Positions 10,233-22,795 are shown, numbered from the stretch's first letter. The stretch is 64,000 nucleotides of DNA from Sphagnum magellanicum (GCA_021904315.1 CM038920.1:18724001-18788000); one strand, 5' to 3'. Notes: generated by a model not told the origin, from the letters alone. Made by a program: numbers and translations.

Positions 10233-13200
10233 TCACATTATGCAAGGCTCCCACAAGCTATCATCGTTGCTGAGAAAAGCCATACTACTATGTGATGGCT
10301 GTAAGTTCCCTCCCCAAGCATGATCTCCAAGCAACGACACCTGCATCTCATGCCGCAAATCATCGCTGTCGGGTGTGTAGTCTGGAAATGGGGAAAACAA
10401 ATTTTCTAGTGGGGAGGAGTAGCCACCACAGTGGCTGCTGCCACTGCTGCTAATGGAACTGAGTTGATCTGTGTTTGTGTACTTCAAGCTACTTAGATTT
10501 GCCATTAGGGTGTAATAAGGGTCCTGATCAGCAGGAGCAGCAGCAGCAGCAGAATCCAAGACAGTTGTTGCTGCTGCTGCTCCTCCTCTAAGAGATTCCC
10601 CACTAATACTTTTGTTGAAGTAGCCTGAATCTGAATCATTACAGTTGAACGATGCATCATTTCTATAAAGCCCTGAGCTGGATTCTGAATGCGCTAATTC
10701 AATACATGTGCTGTTGTTCCACGATGATGAGTAATTCTGCTCAGCTAAAGAACTTGCATCGGTACTGAAATCGGTGGAGCAAGTTGAAGGCATGTTGTAG
10801 TCGCTGACCATGATGCCTAAAGGGTTTGAATTAGACCTGACTGGAAGATGATGATGTGGTGGAACTTGCGTGATCTCCCTTGAGGTTGCACCGGCTACTA
10901 CCATTTGTGGTATACTGTGACCAGGTGGTACTAGACTTGCCTGTGATTTGTGATGATTCAAGTCTTTGTGCAGTCCTTTGCTTGTTGAAAGAACACTATC
11001 TGGCGAGCTTGGGTATAAGGGTGCTTGGCCCTGAGCTGCTTTCACAATATTCTCAAGAGTTGGCTCCCAGCTTGATCTTGCAGCTGCAGCAGCTTGTCCT
11101 GGATCTGGAATCAGGGAGCTGCTGCGATCAGAATCTTCCTCTGAACTGAAATTTCCAAAACTCAAGGCCTTGGATTGATTGGCTTCTGTGGAGTTGTGGG
11201 TGGCAGTCCTCATGGTGGAGTGGGTGGCCATAACTTGAGCAGTCCTCGTCATGGTGGAGAGTGGGTCCTGTTTGATTTCCTTGATCTCATGAAACTGTGG
11301 TGGACTTGTCAAACTGGAAGGACATGAATTATTTTGATGCAGGACATGGGGGGTTTCTTCTTCTGGCTCCAGAGAAGATTCATCTTTGGGGGCTTGATTG
11401 ACATGTGAAGAAGAATTCTCTTGTGCCAGAGAAGTTGTTGAAGAGGTGGAGAAGAAGGGAAAGGATGGCAGCTTGTGCTTCCCAGAGGGGTCAAGCCCCA
11501 TGCTCTTGAGCTTGCGCTTCAGATGCGTGTTCCAGTAATTCTTGATCTCATTATCTGTACGCCCAGGTATTCGACCAGCAATCAGTGACCACCTGCATTA
11601 CAACATCAACAGCCAGGGCATATGTGTTGCAATCAGTTTGCTCAAACCCCATTGCCAGGCATCATCATGAAGCTCAAGATTGTCTTATCATTCTTTGGAG
11701 TTGCAAAGGCTGGAAAAACGCAAACTAAGAAAATTTGCACAATTGATTTGCAAATTGCAGCAGGCAGCAGTACATCACTAATCATCTCACAAAGTTCACT
11801 ACTCCCACAGACAATGATACATATGTCTTCCTGATTGCACCGACGTGGTTCTCAATTCTAGCCTCAATTCTTCACTATTCTGGTTAAGAATTGTGGAGCT
11901 GCTGCACCATGACGACATTGATTTCTTCACAGAATCCTTTTTTGAGAACTTCTTTTATTCATGAACAGTGCGTTCAATTTCTATCAGAAAAACTGAAGCG
12001 GAATAATCAACACCAAGGTGGGTCGGAAGGATTATCACTTCCAAGACCGCCAGTAATGAATGCACAGATTCTTGCTTGCAGAAGCAAATTTAGGAATCTC
12101 AACCAAGAAAAAATCGGAACCGAGGAAAAGAACTGCGAGCGATGTAATCTAGAGAAAAGGAGGTCGTACCGGTTTCCTAGCAGGGAATGCAAAGTAATGA
12201 TGAGATCGTCTTCATCAGGGGAGATGTTGCCGCGCTTGAGATTGGGGCGTAGGTAATTGATCCACCGCAACCGGCAACTCTTCCCGCATCTTGCCAATCC
12301 TGCAGGAGAAAGAAAGAAAATGTTTCAATGACAAGATCAAGATCCTGCAGTTCCTACAGTAGTGCCCTGGAAACCTCGAAGGACATAAGATCAAATGTAT
12401 CTACGGAGGAAAGTCGCACACGAGCGCCTTGCAGAGCGTCTTTAGACTGAATCTGAGCATAAGATTGCAGCGACGATTGATGCGCAATTTGACATCAGTA
12501 ATATCATGGACGCGCAAATTCGAGTCACTGTAATGTTTCTTTGCAAATCCAGTACGGGATTGTTCCGGCCAAGCTTATCACGAATCAATTGTGAAGAATC
12601 TGTATCCGACGACCTGATGCTCTATCCTTTTGAAGATATGCATCGATCATGTGAGTTACTTCTGTGAACGCGAGAGGAAAACAGAAACAATCTCTCCTAA
12701 ATCGATTCTAAACGAAGAAAAAGGGAAGGACGACGCTCGACTTCTTTGGAAGAGAAAAAACGACGGAAGAAATCCTACACGAACTTGGCTCAATTGTTGT
12801 AGCTATGATTCTTCTTGATCGATCTCAGAAGTCCTCACACAGAATTTTTGACTCTCGACACCAAAGTAGAATTACGTAGAACTTCGCATATAGAGAGAGC
12901 TCTAATTTCTTCGCCTGAAAAGCGCCGCAAAGAGGAAAGAAAACACGGTAATATGTGCGCATGCTCGAAGCTCGACAAATGTGGAGTCAATCCCCGCAGA
13001 CACGCATTCTACGGAGCTCGATACAATGATCGGAATTAATCCTCACTCTCACTCAGGTTGTGAAAGTCTTTTGAAGCTTGCTAGATCTGCTGCAGCAGGC
13101 TTCTAGATCTAATGGAGCGTTGTTACCAGAATTCACGCAGGCTTCAGAAGACTAAGTCCATAGATAAATCGCAATTTCGTTTTGCGGCACCAGAATGATG

Positions 13201-13479
13201 CACCTGACAGCACTAATTTGTCACAGCGCTACTAGTGGACAAACTTGCTTCTAGTCTCTAGAGCAGATGAGAGACGTTCTTGCACATCATGATCACGTAG
13301 CTCTGCATGTTCCTTTGCTTGGATATATACGTAGATGTTTTATTACCTGCTGCTTTCGGTAGAGTTCGCCAGCATCCTTCCCCATGCGCTTTGATGTAAG
13401 CTGAGAGAATCGTATCCTCTGCTTCAGTCCAGGGTCCTTTGTTGATCCTCTCCTTGTCACAACACGGAGCTCGTCCCAT
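10233..13479 (-). CDS. R2R3-MYB transcription factor, complete, 540 aa
   Basis: Three exons on the minus strand: 13479-13347 (133 nt), 12299-12170 (130 nt) and 11592-10233 (1360 nt). These are the classic R2R3-MYB junctions (G|GL after KAA; R|W before SLIAGR). Residues 1-7 are MGRAPCC. R2 carries Trp17, Trp37 and Trp57. R3 carries Ile70 in place of the first Trp, as is usual, then Trp89 and Trp108. A nuclear, sequence-specific DNA-binding regulator is expected from the family. The bHLH-contact signature in R3 is nearly present (Asp76, Leu77, Leu84, Leu91, Arg95), but the basic residue is Thr80. After the MYB domain comes [11 protein letters not shown] (from residue 119), then about 410 residues rich in Ser, His and Asn with two Ala runs, ending LWEPCIM. 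An open frame upstream of the ATG begins only with GTG, so 13,479 is the start. The exact subgroup is uncertain. Confidence 0.95.
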
Positions 13480-16400
13480 TGTAGCCGAAGCTTCAAACGA
13501 CGGGCCGGCTACGTCGATCACAGAATCACCTGTTTAATATATCTCCAAGCTTAGCTCAATCTGCTAGATGCAGAGCTGCAAAGTACGAACGCATGAGCAC
13601 GAACGCAGCAGGACTCAGGAGGAGGATCTTCAACCTGGAACGACAACAACGTACTATCTAGATATATAATTCAGGACTCTGAAATCATATCAACCTGACT
13701 CTAGAGAGCTGGATCGCGTAGTATTCTTCACAGCAATATATGTCGTATTCATCGGCTTGGATTATCCTACCGCCTACCAGAGTGTCTTGGACAAATTGAT
13801 GATCCTTGCTGCACACAAGCAAAATGATCACCTGCAGTTCCCGGACAGTTTCCGCTGCTGATGGAAACTGTTCTGCATCTTTCAAGGCCATAACAGTATG
13901 TATATATATGTCTAATCTTCAGCGCAAACTTCGAGGTCCTTTAGAACTAATACTTTTGAAACTGCCACAAAGCACTAGAGCGAGAGAGAGAGATACATGT
14001 CGCCAGAAGATCGATCGTACAGCTCCGGATGCGAGCTATTCCCGCCATTGAGAGCTTTCCTGGAAGCCATCTTCTGGTTTCCAAGGATCTGTGTCGAGCC
14101 GCCCCTACATCGATGCTCGCAAAAAGCACATGAGGAGCAAAAGATCATGACGACATTTGTATGTCACAATTTCCCCCGCTCTCTCCTAGTCAGGGGACAA
14201 GGAAAAAAAATGGGAAAAAAGGAAAAAAGAAAAAAAAGAACAAAAACAAAATCCTGAATAAATATATAACACGATGGTGATGATCACCACAACCAATCCA
14301 TCAGCAACTACCTCTCCTATTACTCACGAAACTCCCTAAGCTATCACTGTCAGCAGCTTTAATCTGTCGCTCGTTCGCGGCTCCGCTCGCACAGCCTAAC
14401 GACAGCTGTGGCTGTGGCAAGTGATTGTGAAGGAGGCCGACTTGCCATGACATACATACACATGTATCATCATCCTTTCTCTGCGCCACTTTCTCGTGCG
14501 CCTTCTTCTGCCGGAGTCATCATCATGTGCATTGTGCTGCGCACAAAAGAAAAAAGAAAAAAGAACGAAACAAAAGAAAACACAAAAAAAAAAAGAGAAA
14601 AAAAAAGAAAAGCTTGCGGCACGAGAAAACCAAAGTCGAAAGAAATAGATTCTTCTGGCGACTACTGCTGCCTGCAAATGTGCGATGATCACTGGTTCAA
14701 ACTTTTGCACTGACGCATATTAACACACCGACAGTCAATTTTTTTACTGATTCTCAAGAAATCACAATAGTTGGCAGTCGGAAGAAGAATCTTACGGAAA
14801 AAAGACCACGTCGACGACGACGACGACGACGACTAGTGCATTGAGTCAAAGAGCATGAAAGGGGCATGAAAAGCTCCTTGTGAAGACTAAATGGAGGCAA
14901 CGACAGCCCGGGCAGCCCCATCGTCAAAAGAGCTGCAACTGCAACAGCAGCACACCTTTGCACACAATAGCAACAGCACTAACAGTACTACCGATATGCA
15001 GTTTTGAGTTTTTATTCTTCCCTTTTTTGTTTTTTATGGCGAAATTTTCATCATTTTGGGAACAAAGAAAAGGGCGCAGCAACAGAGTAGTTTTTATTTT
15101 TATTTTTCTAAGTTGTTGCTTTTGCATTAGTGGCGAGCATCCCAAGAAAGATGTGGCATTAAATGGCAACCAGTCTTTAATACTTGTCCCAAAAAAAAGA
15201 ATTTCTGTCTGTAGCTTCGTTACCTGTTGCAATGGGGAATACAACTGCGGTGAACCTGACGCAAAACTGTTTATTTTCTGACAAATTTCTTTTATAAAAA
15301 AAAAGAATCTTGTGACAATAGAGATATCTGTAAAGGCACCCTGTCTTCACCCTGTCTTTGGCCCTCCTTTCACCCCCTAACCCCTCTTTTGGTGGTATCG
15401 GCAAAGTAAGAAAATTTTATTAAACCTGAGTATGAAATGCTGGAACTCAGTACATTTAATGTACAAAGGTTCGAGAGGAATTATAGTAGCTGTGCAGGTA
15501 GTAGCAGTGGAGGTGCTCAAGAAAAAAAGAAAGACAGGGTGAAACTCAGGAAACCATCAAAATTGATTACGGTTCTCAAAAATTAATTTACCAGTTCTGT
15601 TATGTAATTGCAATTCTCAAATTTTTAAAAAAAAATCAAATAACTGGTGATAAAACTCTGGATTATTTCATAAAATCATAAGTTCTTTAAGATTTTCGAA
15701 ATAACCAGAACCCACAATTCTTTGAACCTGGAGTATTAAAAAAAACCAAAACCAACAGTTCTTTAAAAATTCAGCCAACTGCACACTGCTATTTATTCGT
15801 ATTTATGAATATATATAATAATTCTTAATAATTGATCAATATATAAATTTACATATAAAAAATTTAACCATATCTTCAAATGCTTCTTTCTAAAATAGAT
15901 ACTGTGGAAAAGATGTCAGTATTAAATAGAATGTTTTATTTTCCGTGACTAATTTCCTTATCTGTTGCCACTAAATTCCCCCATTCCAACCAGTGTTTTC
16001 TTTTTTTTCTTTTTTTCTCCTGCAAATTTTCGCAACTTGGTGAATTTTTTTCAGAAAATGAAAAAAACGAAAATTTTGTGATCTTTGGGGGGGTTTTTTT
16101 CGCCATTTTTCAAAAATAAAAATAATTAAATTAGTCACATTTGGACCTAGCCACTTCCCAAGTCACCACTTGTAGCAGCACTTACAACTGACCTAGGACA
16201 ATCGCCATTTGATGTTAATTAATGCTGGGGATCCTTGTCAGCAGACATTTTCAAGAAATTTGGAAAAAAAAAGGGGGTGATCTCAACATTGTTGTTTATT
16301 AGTCTACCTAGTTTATTTGGTTTCCAATTTCCCATTCATTAGGTTATTTTGCACTTAGAACTAGTTACTAATTATCATCGGTATTGTTCTCATCATCGGT

Positions 16401-16840
16401 ATGTAATTAATTATTATATGTATGGAGTTGTGTATGCAAAGCAAACGCCCATCATCAACCTTGATCTACATATGTAAGTGACCCCACCCCTTCATAGTAC
16501 GTCATTGTTCATTCCTTCTTTGGGATAAGCATGGGGCAATAGTATGCTAGATGGCCCAACTTAAATAATCATGATAGAAACTAAGTACCCATTTTGATGT
16601 TAAAATTCCCCAAATGAGGCCAAACTTCCCCTTCACGTGTAGGAAGGAATTGTGAACTCTAAACAGGTTCTAGAGAATTGGGTGGACTCAAACTTTGTAC
16701 TATTTTCTTAAATAATACATGTTGAGTAGGCAATGTTGATTAGTACATTAATATGTTGATTGTGTGTCCTTTACGGCAAGTTAGTCAAATTACATTGTGT
16801 AGCTTCTCTACTTGTTTCTATTCTACTAGTGTGGCCTGTG
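13480..16840. other. MYB 5' flank and intergenic DNA
   Basis: The first 1.3 kb (to about 14.8 kb) is visibly richer in CG dinucleotides than the surrounding repeats and holds short (GA)n and TATATA runs near 13,660, 13,900 and 13,982. These are candidate 5'-UTR or promoter sequences of the MYB gene, but no transcription start can be fixed. From about 15.3 kb the DNA becomes AT-rich, with AAAATTT runs and fold-back-like pieces. No other gene is supported. Confidence 0.5.
14812..14833. repeat. (CGA)7 trinucleotide microsatellite
   Basis: Seven perfect CGA units lie about 1.3 kb upstream of the MYB start codon. CG-containing microsatellites are unusual in an AT-rich, CG-poor setting. Confidence 0.8.
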
Positions 16841-16844
16841 CTGT

Positions 16845-17265
16845 TGGCCCGAGTGTTACCATGTCCTCAACTGATTTTTCCTCCAAAACCTGGTTTTTTG
16901 GAATTTATTTGAATTTTCAGTGGCAGAAATCACTTCAAAATCAAAATCTCCCACATTCTGAATCCAAATCTTACCAAATAAATTCCATTAAATCTTGCTC
17001 ATCATGATCTTTCTAACAACATCAAAGGCACATTCCAATTCCTCTGAAATTTTCAGCTACAATTTAATTTAATTTTCACTGAAGAAATCATTCAATATTC
17101 AAGAACTTTTGCACAGCAAGTCCAAACACCATGAAACCAAGCCCATGCACCCCTCCTCATAGACAGCTTTCCAAAGACACCAAGAACACAATCTGAAGCA
17201 TCCTGGTTCAGTGGAACTCATAACTACAAAACAAAACAAATTACCTTCCTTCATAGATAGATCTT
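16845..17265 (+). repeat. Dispersed repeat, copy 2 (inverted relative to 3.58-4.01 kb)
   Basis: It matches the minus strand of 3,575-4,015 along its length. Shared landmarks in order: CCTGGTTTTTTGGAATTTAT, a TCACATTCTGAATCCAAATC-like stretch, GGCACATTCCAATTCC, CAAGCCCATGCACCCCTCC and AAAACAAATTACCTTCCTTC. The two copies are in opposite orientation about 13 kb apart and flank the MYB gene. Recombination between them would invert the segment holding the MYB. Confidence 0.75.
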
Positions 17266-17269
17266 CTGA

Positions 17270-19235
17270 TCAATTGTTAATTGATCTCTAAGATGAAAGG
17301 GCATAAACAAACCCTAACTCTATCCCCTCCACATAAAAAGAATAAAATACTGCAAAAGATGATTTTACAAGTGACATGTTATTTGGGCTAACACGTGATA
17401 AATGCTTTGACATACCTTACCTTAGGAATAAAATATCTTCAACTTTTTAAGATTTTGTTTTAACTTAAGATGAAATAATGAGATTAGTTTGACCTCCTGA
17501 TTTCAAAAAATTAGAATATCCCCCCTCTATGATTTGGGTGTCATCTAAAATTTTTACCTAGGAGTGTTGCCTTGTCCAGGCTCTGGTGTAAATTTTAAGG
17601 TATCTGGATCAAAGGTTCATAATTTTGTTAAAATTGAATTTGAATTTTATTGTGAAATTGTCTCTTGTTCAATGTGAAGCTCAAACCTCTATTGAGTTAA
17701 ATAAATTTGTTTAAAACCATATAATCTTTTTTTTTTAAATTGTTTCACCAAAACTTTTTTTGTAGTTCTAACACAAAGAATTCTCATTATGTCAAAGAAT
17801 TGATGATAGATGATTACGAACCCATTCACTCAACCCTCAATGAGAATTTATTAGTTATCCTTCTCCCAGAAAACAAACCAAAAAATTCAACCTTTCTCCC
17901 CCCCCCCCCCCCCCCCCCCGCTTGCACAAAAGAAAAAAAAGTGGGCCTATTCATTGCCTCCTTTCATTGCTCACAAGAACTTTTTTTTCTGTTTATTGTG
18001 TTTGTCCTCAATTTTCTCCTAAACTAATACCCCAGGTCCATGAGCATGGTACCTTTATTTATCCTAGACTAACACCCCAATTCCATGAGCATTGTAGCTA
18101 TGTAAACAAGTTATAAGTTTCAGTTGGTTGCAATGAAAATGAAACTAAACTTGATCTTGAACAAAACCAAGCTCCAAATATTTTAAGAAGTCTCTACAAT
18201 ATTTCAGAGGTTTTATAATTAAAACAAAATGCTCTCAAAACTACACCAAAGACTTTATCAGAGAAAACCAAAACTAAAAACCAAAGGTTTCAAATTCAAG
18301 AAGTGGACAACACTGGTCCGAACCACTCTGAGTAAGGTTAAATGAAATTTAAAATATCGCTATTATCCCTAGGTGTGAATCCAGCTGAAGAAGGTGCCAA
18401 GTGATTAGGGTTTAGTCTAAGATTTAGGTCATAGGCTTCAATTTTCTGAGATGTAGCTCATAGTCTACTCTTTTTTCTTATGCATGATGGTAACTAGATG
18501 CAGGTAGATGGTTAACACCAAGGTAAGGGTTAGTGGGTTGTCATCAGGTAGATAGGAAAACCAGGAGCAGAGCTAACAACCATGGTTAGCTACTAGGGAA
18601 CTGGAACCCAATGGAAAAGTGTTTCCTGTCCACTCAACATTCATCCCTAGTGTTGCTCTTTCGGCTGTGGGTTCACTTTGGCCCCAACACATGTATGGAA
18701 AGATCCAGATAAACCAAAAAACTTGCTTATCCTTGCACCATCAGCTCTGCCAAAACAAGTGTCAATTGGGAGTCAATTTGGAGTCTCTTATATCTTGGTT
18801 TGTCTTCTTTGCGTTTGGACACACAATCAACCATAAAAGTGCATTTCCAGGGTCCCGCATATGCAACAAATTGTGTTACAAATTATTAAGAAATTTGACG
18901 CACATGGAAAAAGATGATGAAAGAAACATTTATACAACACACAAATGTCAGATGGCGGCTGCTTGCCGCCCATGCACGGCTGACTTCGCTTGCTTGCATC
19001 TTCTTCTTGCCAAAGCAAACCATGATATCCATTCTTCAACCATTAATAATTTCTCATCATTCGCCGAACTCATACATCCCAAGTAAGTACATCAAAGAAG
19101 TAGTTGTGTGTCTCTTCGGAGACATCTGATTTTAAAAAACAAGGGAAGCATTTGTGCAATCCTCAATTTCTCCAGAAATTTGCCTAAGGGAGGACAAAGG
19201 GCACAATTGAATGAGCACTTGCTGGGCATGGTTTC
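17270..19235. other. Intergenic repeat-derived DNA, no gene supported
   Basis: AT-rich sequence with one long C homopolymer (listed separately). The longest frame (18,619-19,086, plus) has balanced composition but no recognisable domain, no splice-supported extension and no homologous copy in this window, so I leave it unassigned. Confidence 0.45.
17898..17919. repeat. C homopolymer, 22 bases
   Basis: An uninterrupted run of 22 C. Long C/G runs are rare in plant DNA and prone to slippage, so the true length may differ. Confidence 0.85.
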
Positions 19236-19239
19236 TGAG

Positions 19240-20645
19240 CACTAATTAGATGGATGAAATAATTTCATGAGTTGTTTAGTTTGTTGGCCTTGCCTACCAA
19301 GGTGAGGATATTGTGTTTAGACTCATTATCTGAGAGTATAGTAGCTTAAGGGATTTTGGCCCCTAGGTAATAGGTCTATTTTTATATGAGGATTTTTGAA
19401 AGATGATATTTTGGGCTTGTGTTGAAACTTGCAATCAGTTATTACATATAGTAAAGGACGTCGAGACGTGAAGCATCATTTCATCCATCTGTCCCGTCAT
19501 CCATCCGTCCATCCTGTCATGATCTGTTTACTCCGACCGAAAATAGCTCCTGGAGGGCCTGTCATGTGTAGCATTTTGAGCATTTGCCTTTCCTGTTCTT
19601 CCTTTCTCATCTCAATCAGGAAAAGTTTATGAAAAAAAAAGGAAAAAAAGAAAACATGTTTATGATGGAAAAACAGAAAAAATACATATTACTTTTTTTT
19701 TTAAAAAAACCTATAGCCTACCCTACCTAGACAATATAACTGGTGGTTTTCAAGGTGAGTATTTGAAAACTGACCTTTATGCATAATTTATTATTTTTTT
19801 AAAAACCCAAGTAAATTGATAACCAGGGGTATTACTTTGACAATGAAATTGTTAACTCATGAGTCTAAACTTTTCAAAAAGATTGATACCTTATGTGATC
19901 CAAATTTTTAAATAGTATGATTATTTACTATTTTTCCCCTCAAAATCACTTCTTTTTCAATTTTTCAATTTTTAATTTCACTTTTCTGCGAAATTTTTCC
20001 AATAAATAAAAAGGGCTGGGGATGACTATTCAGGCTGACCTGGTGTTTAATTGAGAGCCAATTGCACTTGCTGCTGATTTTGTCATTCTGCAACTACATC
20101 CCTACTCTTAATGTCAAGAAAGGGGTCCTCTATGGCCGGCCTACAAATTTCTCATGGGGCTTGACTCCTTACTTTTAATGCTAAGGATTAGGTCCTCTGT
20201 GGCAGATTCTGCCACTTAAGCCCTTGATGCCATTATTTTTACCAGAGAAATTTCGCTGAAAAGTGAAATGAAAAATTCAAAAATTCAAAAATGAAGTGAT
20301 TTGGAGGGTTTCAAAAGCCAAAAGTGAGGTGAAAAAATCGTAAAAGATTGCCAGATTTCTACATTGGATTTTCAGTGTGTCACCATGAGTATATACAGTT
20401 GTCTAAAAACTTTGTACTTCATATCTGGTTTTGTAATATGTACCGTCAAGTACACACACACACCTGTGCATTAGGCACGGGGTTCAAACTAGTAGAGTTA
20501 TAATATCTTGAAGGATTTTGGTTTCTTTTAGAGGATTTTCTTAAGATTATATTTCTGCATGGTGAACTATATGGGTTTCCGTAATTCTTCTTTTGCCTGA
20601 AGATACTTTTTAATATAAATGGCAAGTCCACAGTCTTACACATCC
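19240..20645 (+). mobile_element. Dispersed repeat split by a ~1.05-kb insertion
   Basis: The left part (about 19,240-19,448) and right part (about 20,497-20,645) align in order with two adjacent segments of one continuous sequence at 36,465-36,770. Shared landmarks are GGATATTGTGTTT, GGTAATAGGTCT and TTTTATATGAGGA on the left, then TATAATATCTTGAAGGATTT and GGCAAG.CCACAG on the right. The intervening 1.05 kb has no counterpart at 36.6 kb and contains an inverted-repeat unit, so a later insertion split this copy. No protein is encoded. Confidence 0.7.
19930..20320. repeat. Fold-back (MITE-like) inverted repeat
   Basis: The arm at about 19,935-20,010 (CCCTCAAAATCACTTC ... TTTCACTTTTCTGCGAAATT) is the near-perfect reverse complement of about 20,230-20,315 (AATTTCGCTGAAAAGTGAAA ... 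GAAGTGATTTGGAGGG), with a loop of about 220 bases. No coding capacity. Related arms recur at 34.75, 38.28 and 43.12 kb, so this is a family. Confidence 0.75.
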
Positions 20646-22329
20646 CTTGTTCTTTTAGTTATTTAGTTAGTTCTGCTTGAGGGTGGCTTGTAAAAATTTC
20701 AACCTTACCCTACTTTCGCCTTGGGTTGTCAGCTATATAATCGAAGTTCATCTTTACAAAAGCAAGGAATTGTCTTGAGGCATGTTGAAAAAAAAAGCAT
20801 TTTGTAGATTATATGTACTGGCACATTTTGTAGTCAACTTGGTTATGGTGGGTTTGCTTGAATTATATTAGCTAATTCACATATTTCTTAAAACATTTGC
20901 ATTTTATTTGTCAAGAATTGCACTAATTAGCTTGATCAAGAATCTTACACTCTTTAAAGCCTCTTTAGATTCTAGTACCATTTTGCATCATCAAAATGGT
21001 TTTCACATATTACCAAAGGTGTTGTTGAATGGTTTCTCCCTATTTTTTGCCAAATTTTCCTGTAGGATGTTTTCAATCTCAGAATCATGGGCTTTCTTTT
21101 GTCAATTTTGTGTTGTCACGATTTTGATGAAATATCCCAAAAACTAGCAAAATTAGTTGAATTTACACTTAAAAAAACAAAATCTTTCAAAAACATTTGT
21201 CCAGAAAAAATTACTTATGACTCATAATCTGTTAATATTTGCAATACTAGTCACCTAACTAATTGTCTATCCTCACTTGCCAATGTGCCATATTCAAACA
21301 CAATATTGTATGATACATATTCTAGTTTACTCTACTCTATATCTTTCATTCAAATGATCTTATGCACTGAAAAATGTAAAGTAAATGACAAATTATTCAC
21401 CCTTGCATTGCATAATGACTAGGCTACTTGGGAACACTCTTTTGAATTTACAAAATATGTCAATAAAAAAAACAATTTTCATATATTGGTTGTTGGGTGA
21501 AAATTATACTTTAATTACTTTTATAATAAAATTATGATTATTTTAAAAATCAAGATATAATCAACATAGGGTGGGTCTTAATCCTCATTATCAAAAGAAA
21601 AGAAAAGAAAAGAAAATAATATACTAAGTTTTTTAAATATTAGTTGTCAATAGGTTCAATTACCAGGTTAGTAAATCCATGTAGGTTTCAGCTTTAGAAC
21701 AAGGTGGAATTGGACACAGGTTGAAGGGGGTCAATTTTGGAATTGGGTGGGACCCAACAAGTGTTGGGCGGATATCCCAGGGAGCACTGGGTATTAATTG
21801 GGCATCACTCGGGCATCACTCACTGAAAACATCTGGATATCAGTTTAAGTGATATCCAGATTGATATTCTAGCTCTTCATTCTCTCTCATGAAAGAGCCC
21901 AGGTTCTCCCCTTACTATTTTTTTAAAAAAATTATAAATTGAGAATTGGGAGAAGGTTTTTTTCTTCTTTAATCTAGTTCTCAGCTAGAAGGTTTAAGTG
22001 GTATGTGTAGGGCTTAGGTAGCAACTTTTGGAAGAAGGAATTCTAAGTGGTCGTTGGGTGTAGGGGTTAGGTAAGAACTAGAAAATTTTCCAGAAGAAAG
22101 ATCTTAAACCCTAAACAGCGCCCAATTTTGTTCTCAATATTAAAAAATCAACCTCTCCCTTTTGCCCCTTTCACATTGCTCAAAGCTATCTCACATTGTT
22201 TAACTTGAAAGTTCTCTTGAAAGCTTGTTTTTTATTTTTTGTTGTTTAGGTGTTTCGTAGTTTTGTATTCAGGGGGTTGTCTTTTTTTTCCCTTGAGTTC
22301 CTTTTTCCTTGCACAACACAAGCTGCCCA

Positions 22330-22795
22330 CTTGCTTGCCATTGCTACTTCTACCATCATCTTATTCTCGCTTGCTTGTTTTCACCTGCTTGCTTGTTCCC
22401 ACCTACTTGTTCTTGCCTGCTTGCTTTTGCCATTGTCACCTTGCTCTCGCCTACTTAATCCCACTTGCTTGCTTCCACCTACCTGCTCTCTTGCCATTGT
22501 CGCCTTGCTCCCATCGGCTTATTCTCACTTATTTGCTCTTGCTTGCCTATTTTCACTTGCCTTCTTTTGCCATCGTTGTCTTGCTCTAGCCTACTTCTGC
22601 CATTGTTGTTTGCTTCTTCTTGCTTATTTTCACCTACTTCCGCCGCCACCATCTTCTTGCTCCCACCTGCTTTTGTCATCATCGCTTGCATACTTTCCTT
22701 TGCTCTCGCATGCTTTCACCATTGCCATTTTAAAAGTACTTTGCCTACTTTCGCCTACTTTGCCACATGCTTGCCTGCCTTTTTGTTTGCCTATT
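22330..22795. repeat. Degenerate CTTGCTTGC/CACCTGCTT minisatellite
   Basis: About 460 bases of drifting units of roughly 20-25 bases built from CTTGC, CCACCT, CTTGCTCTCGCC and TTGCCATTG words, on the 5' side of the hAT transposase remnant. It yields open frames in two plus-strand registers that read as Leu/Cys/Ser/His strings; these are by-products of the repeat. Subterminal repeats of this sort are common in hAT elements. Confidence 0.6.

Noticed and set aside
10880..11149. Plus-strand frame inside MYB exon 3
   Set aside because: Antisense shadow of the Ser-rich coding exon, with no independent support.
13480..13521. Upstream extension of the MYB open frame
   Set aside because: It begins with GTG. 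The ATG at 13,479 gives the canonical MGRAPCC start.
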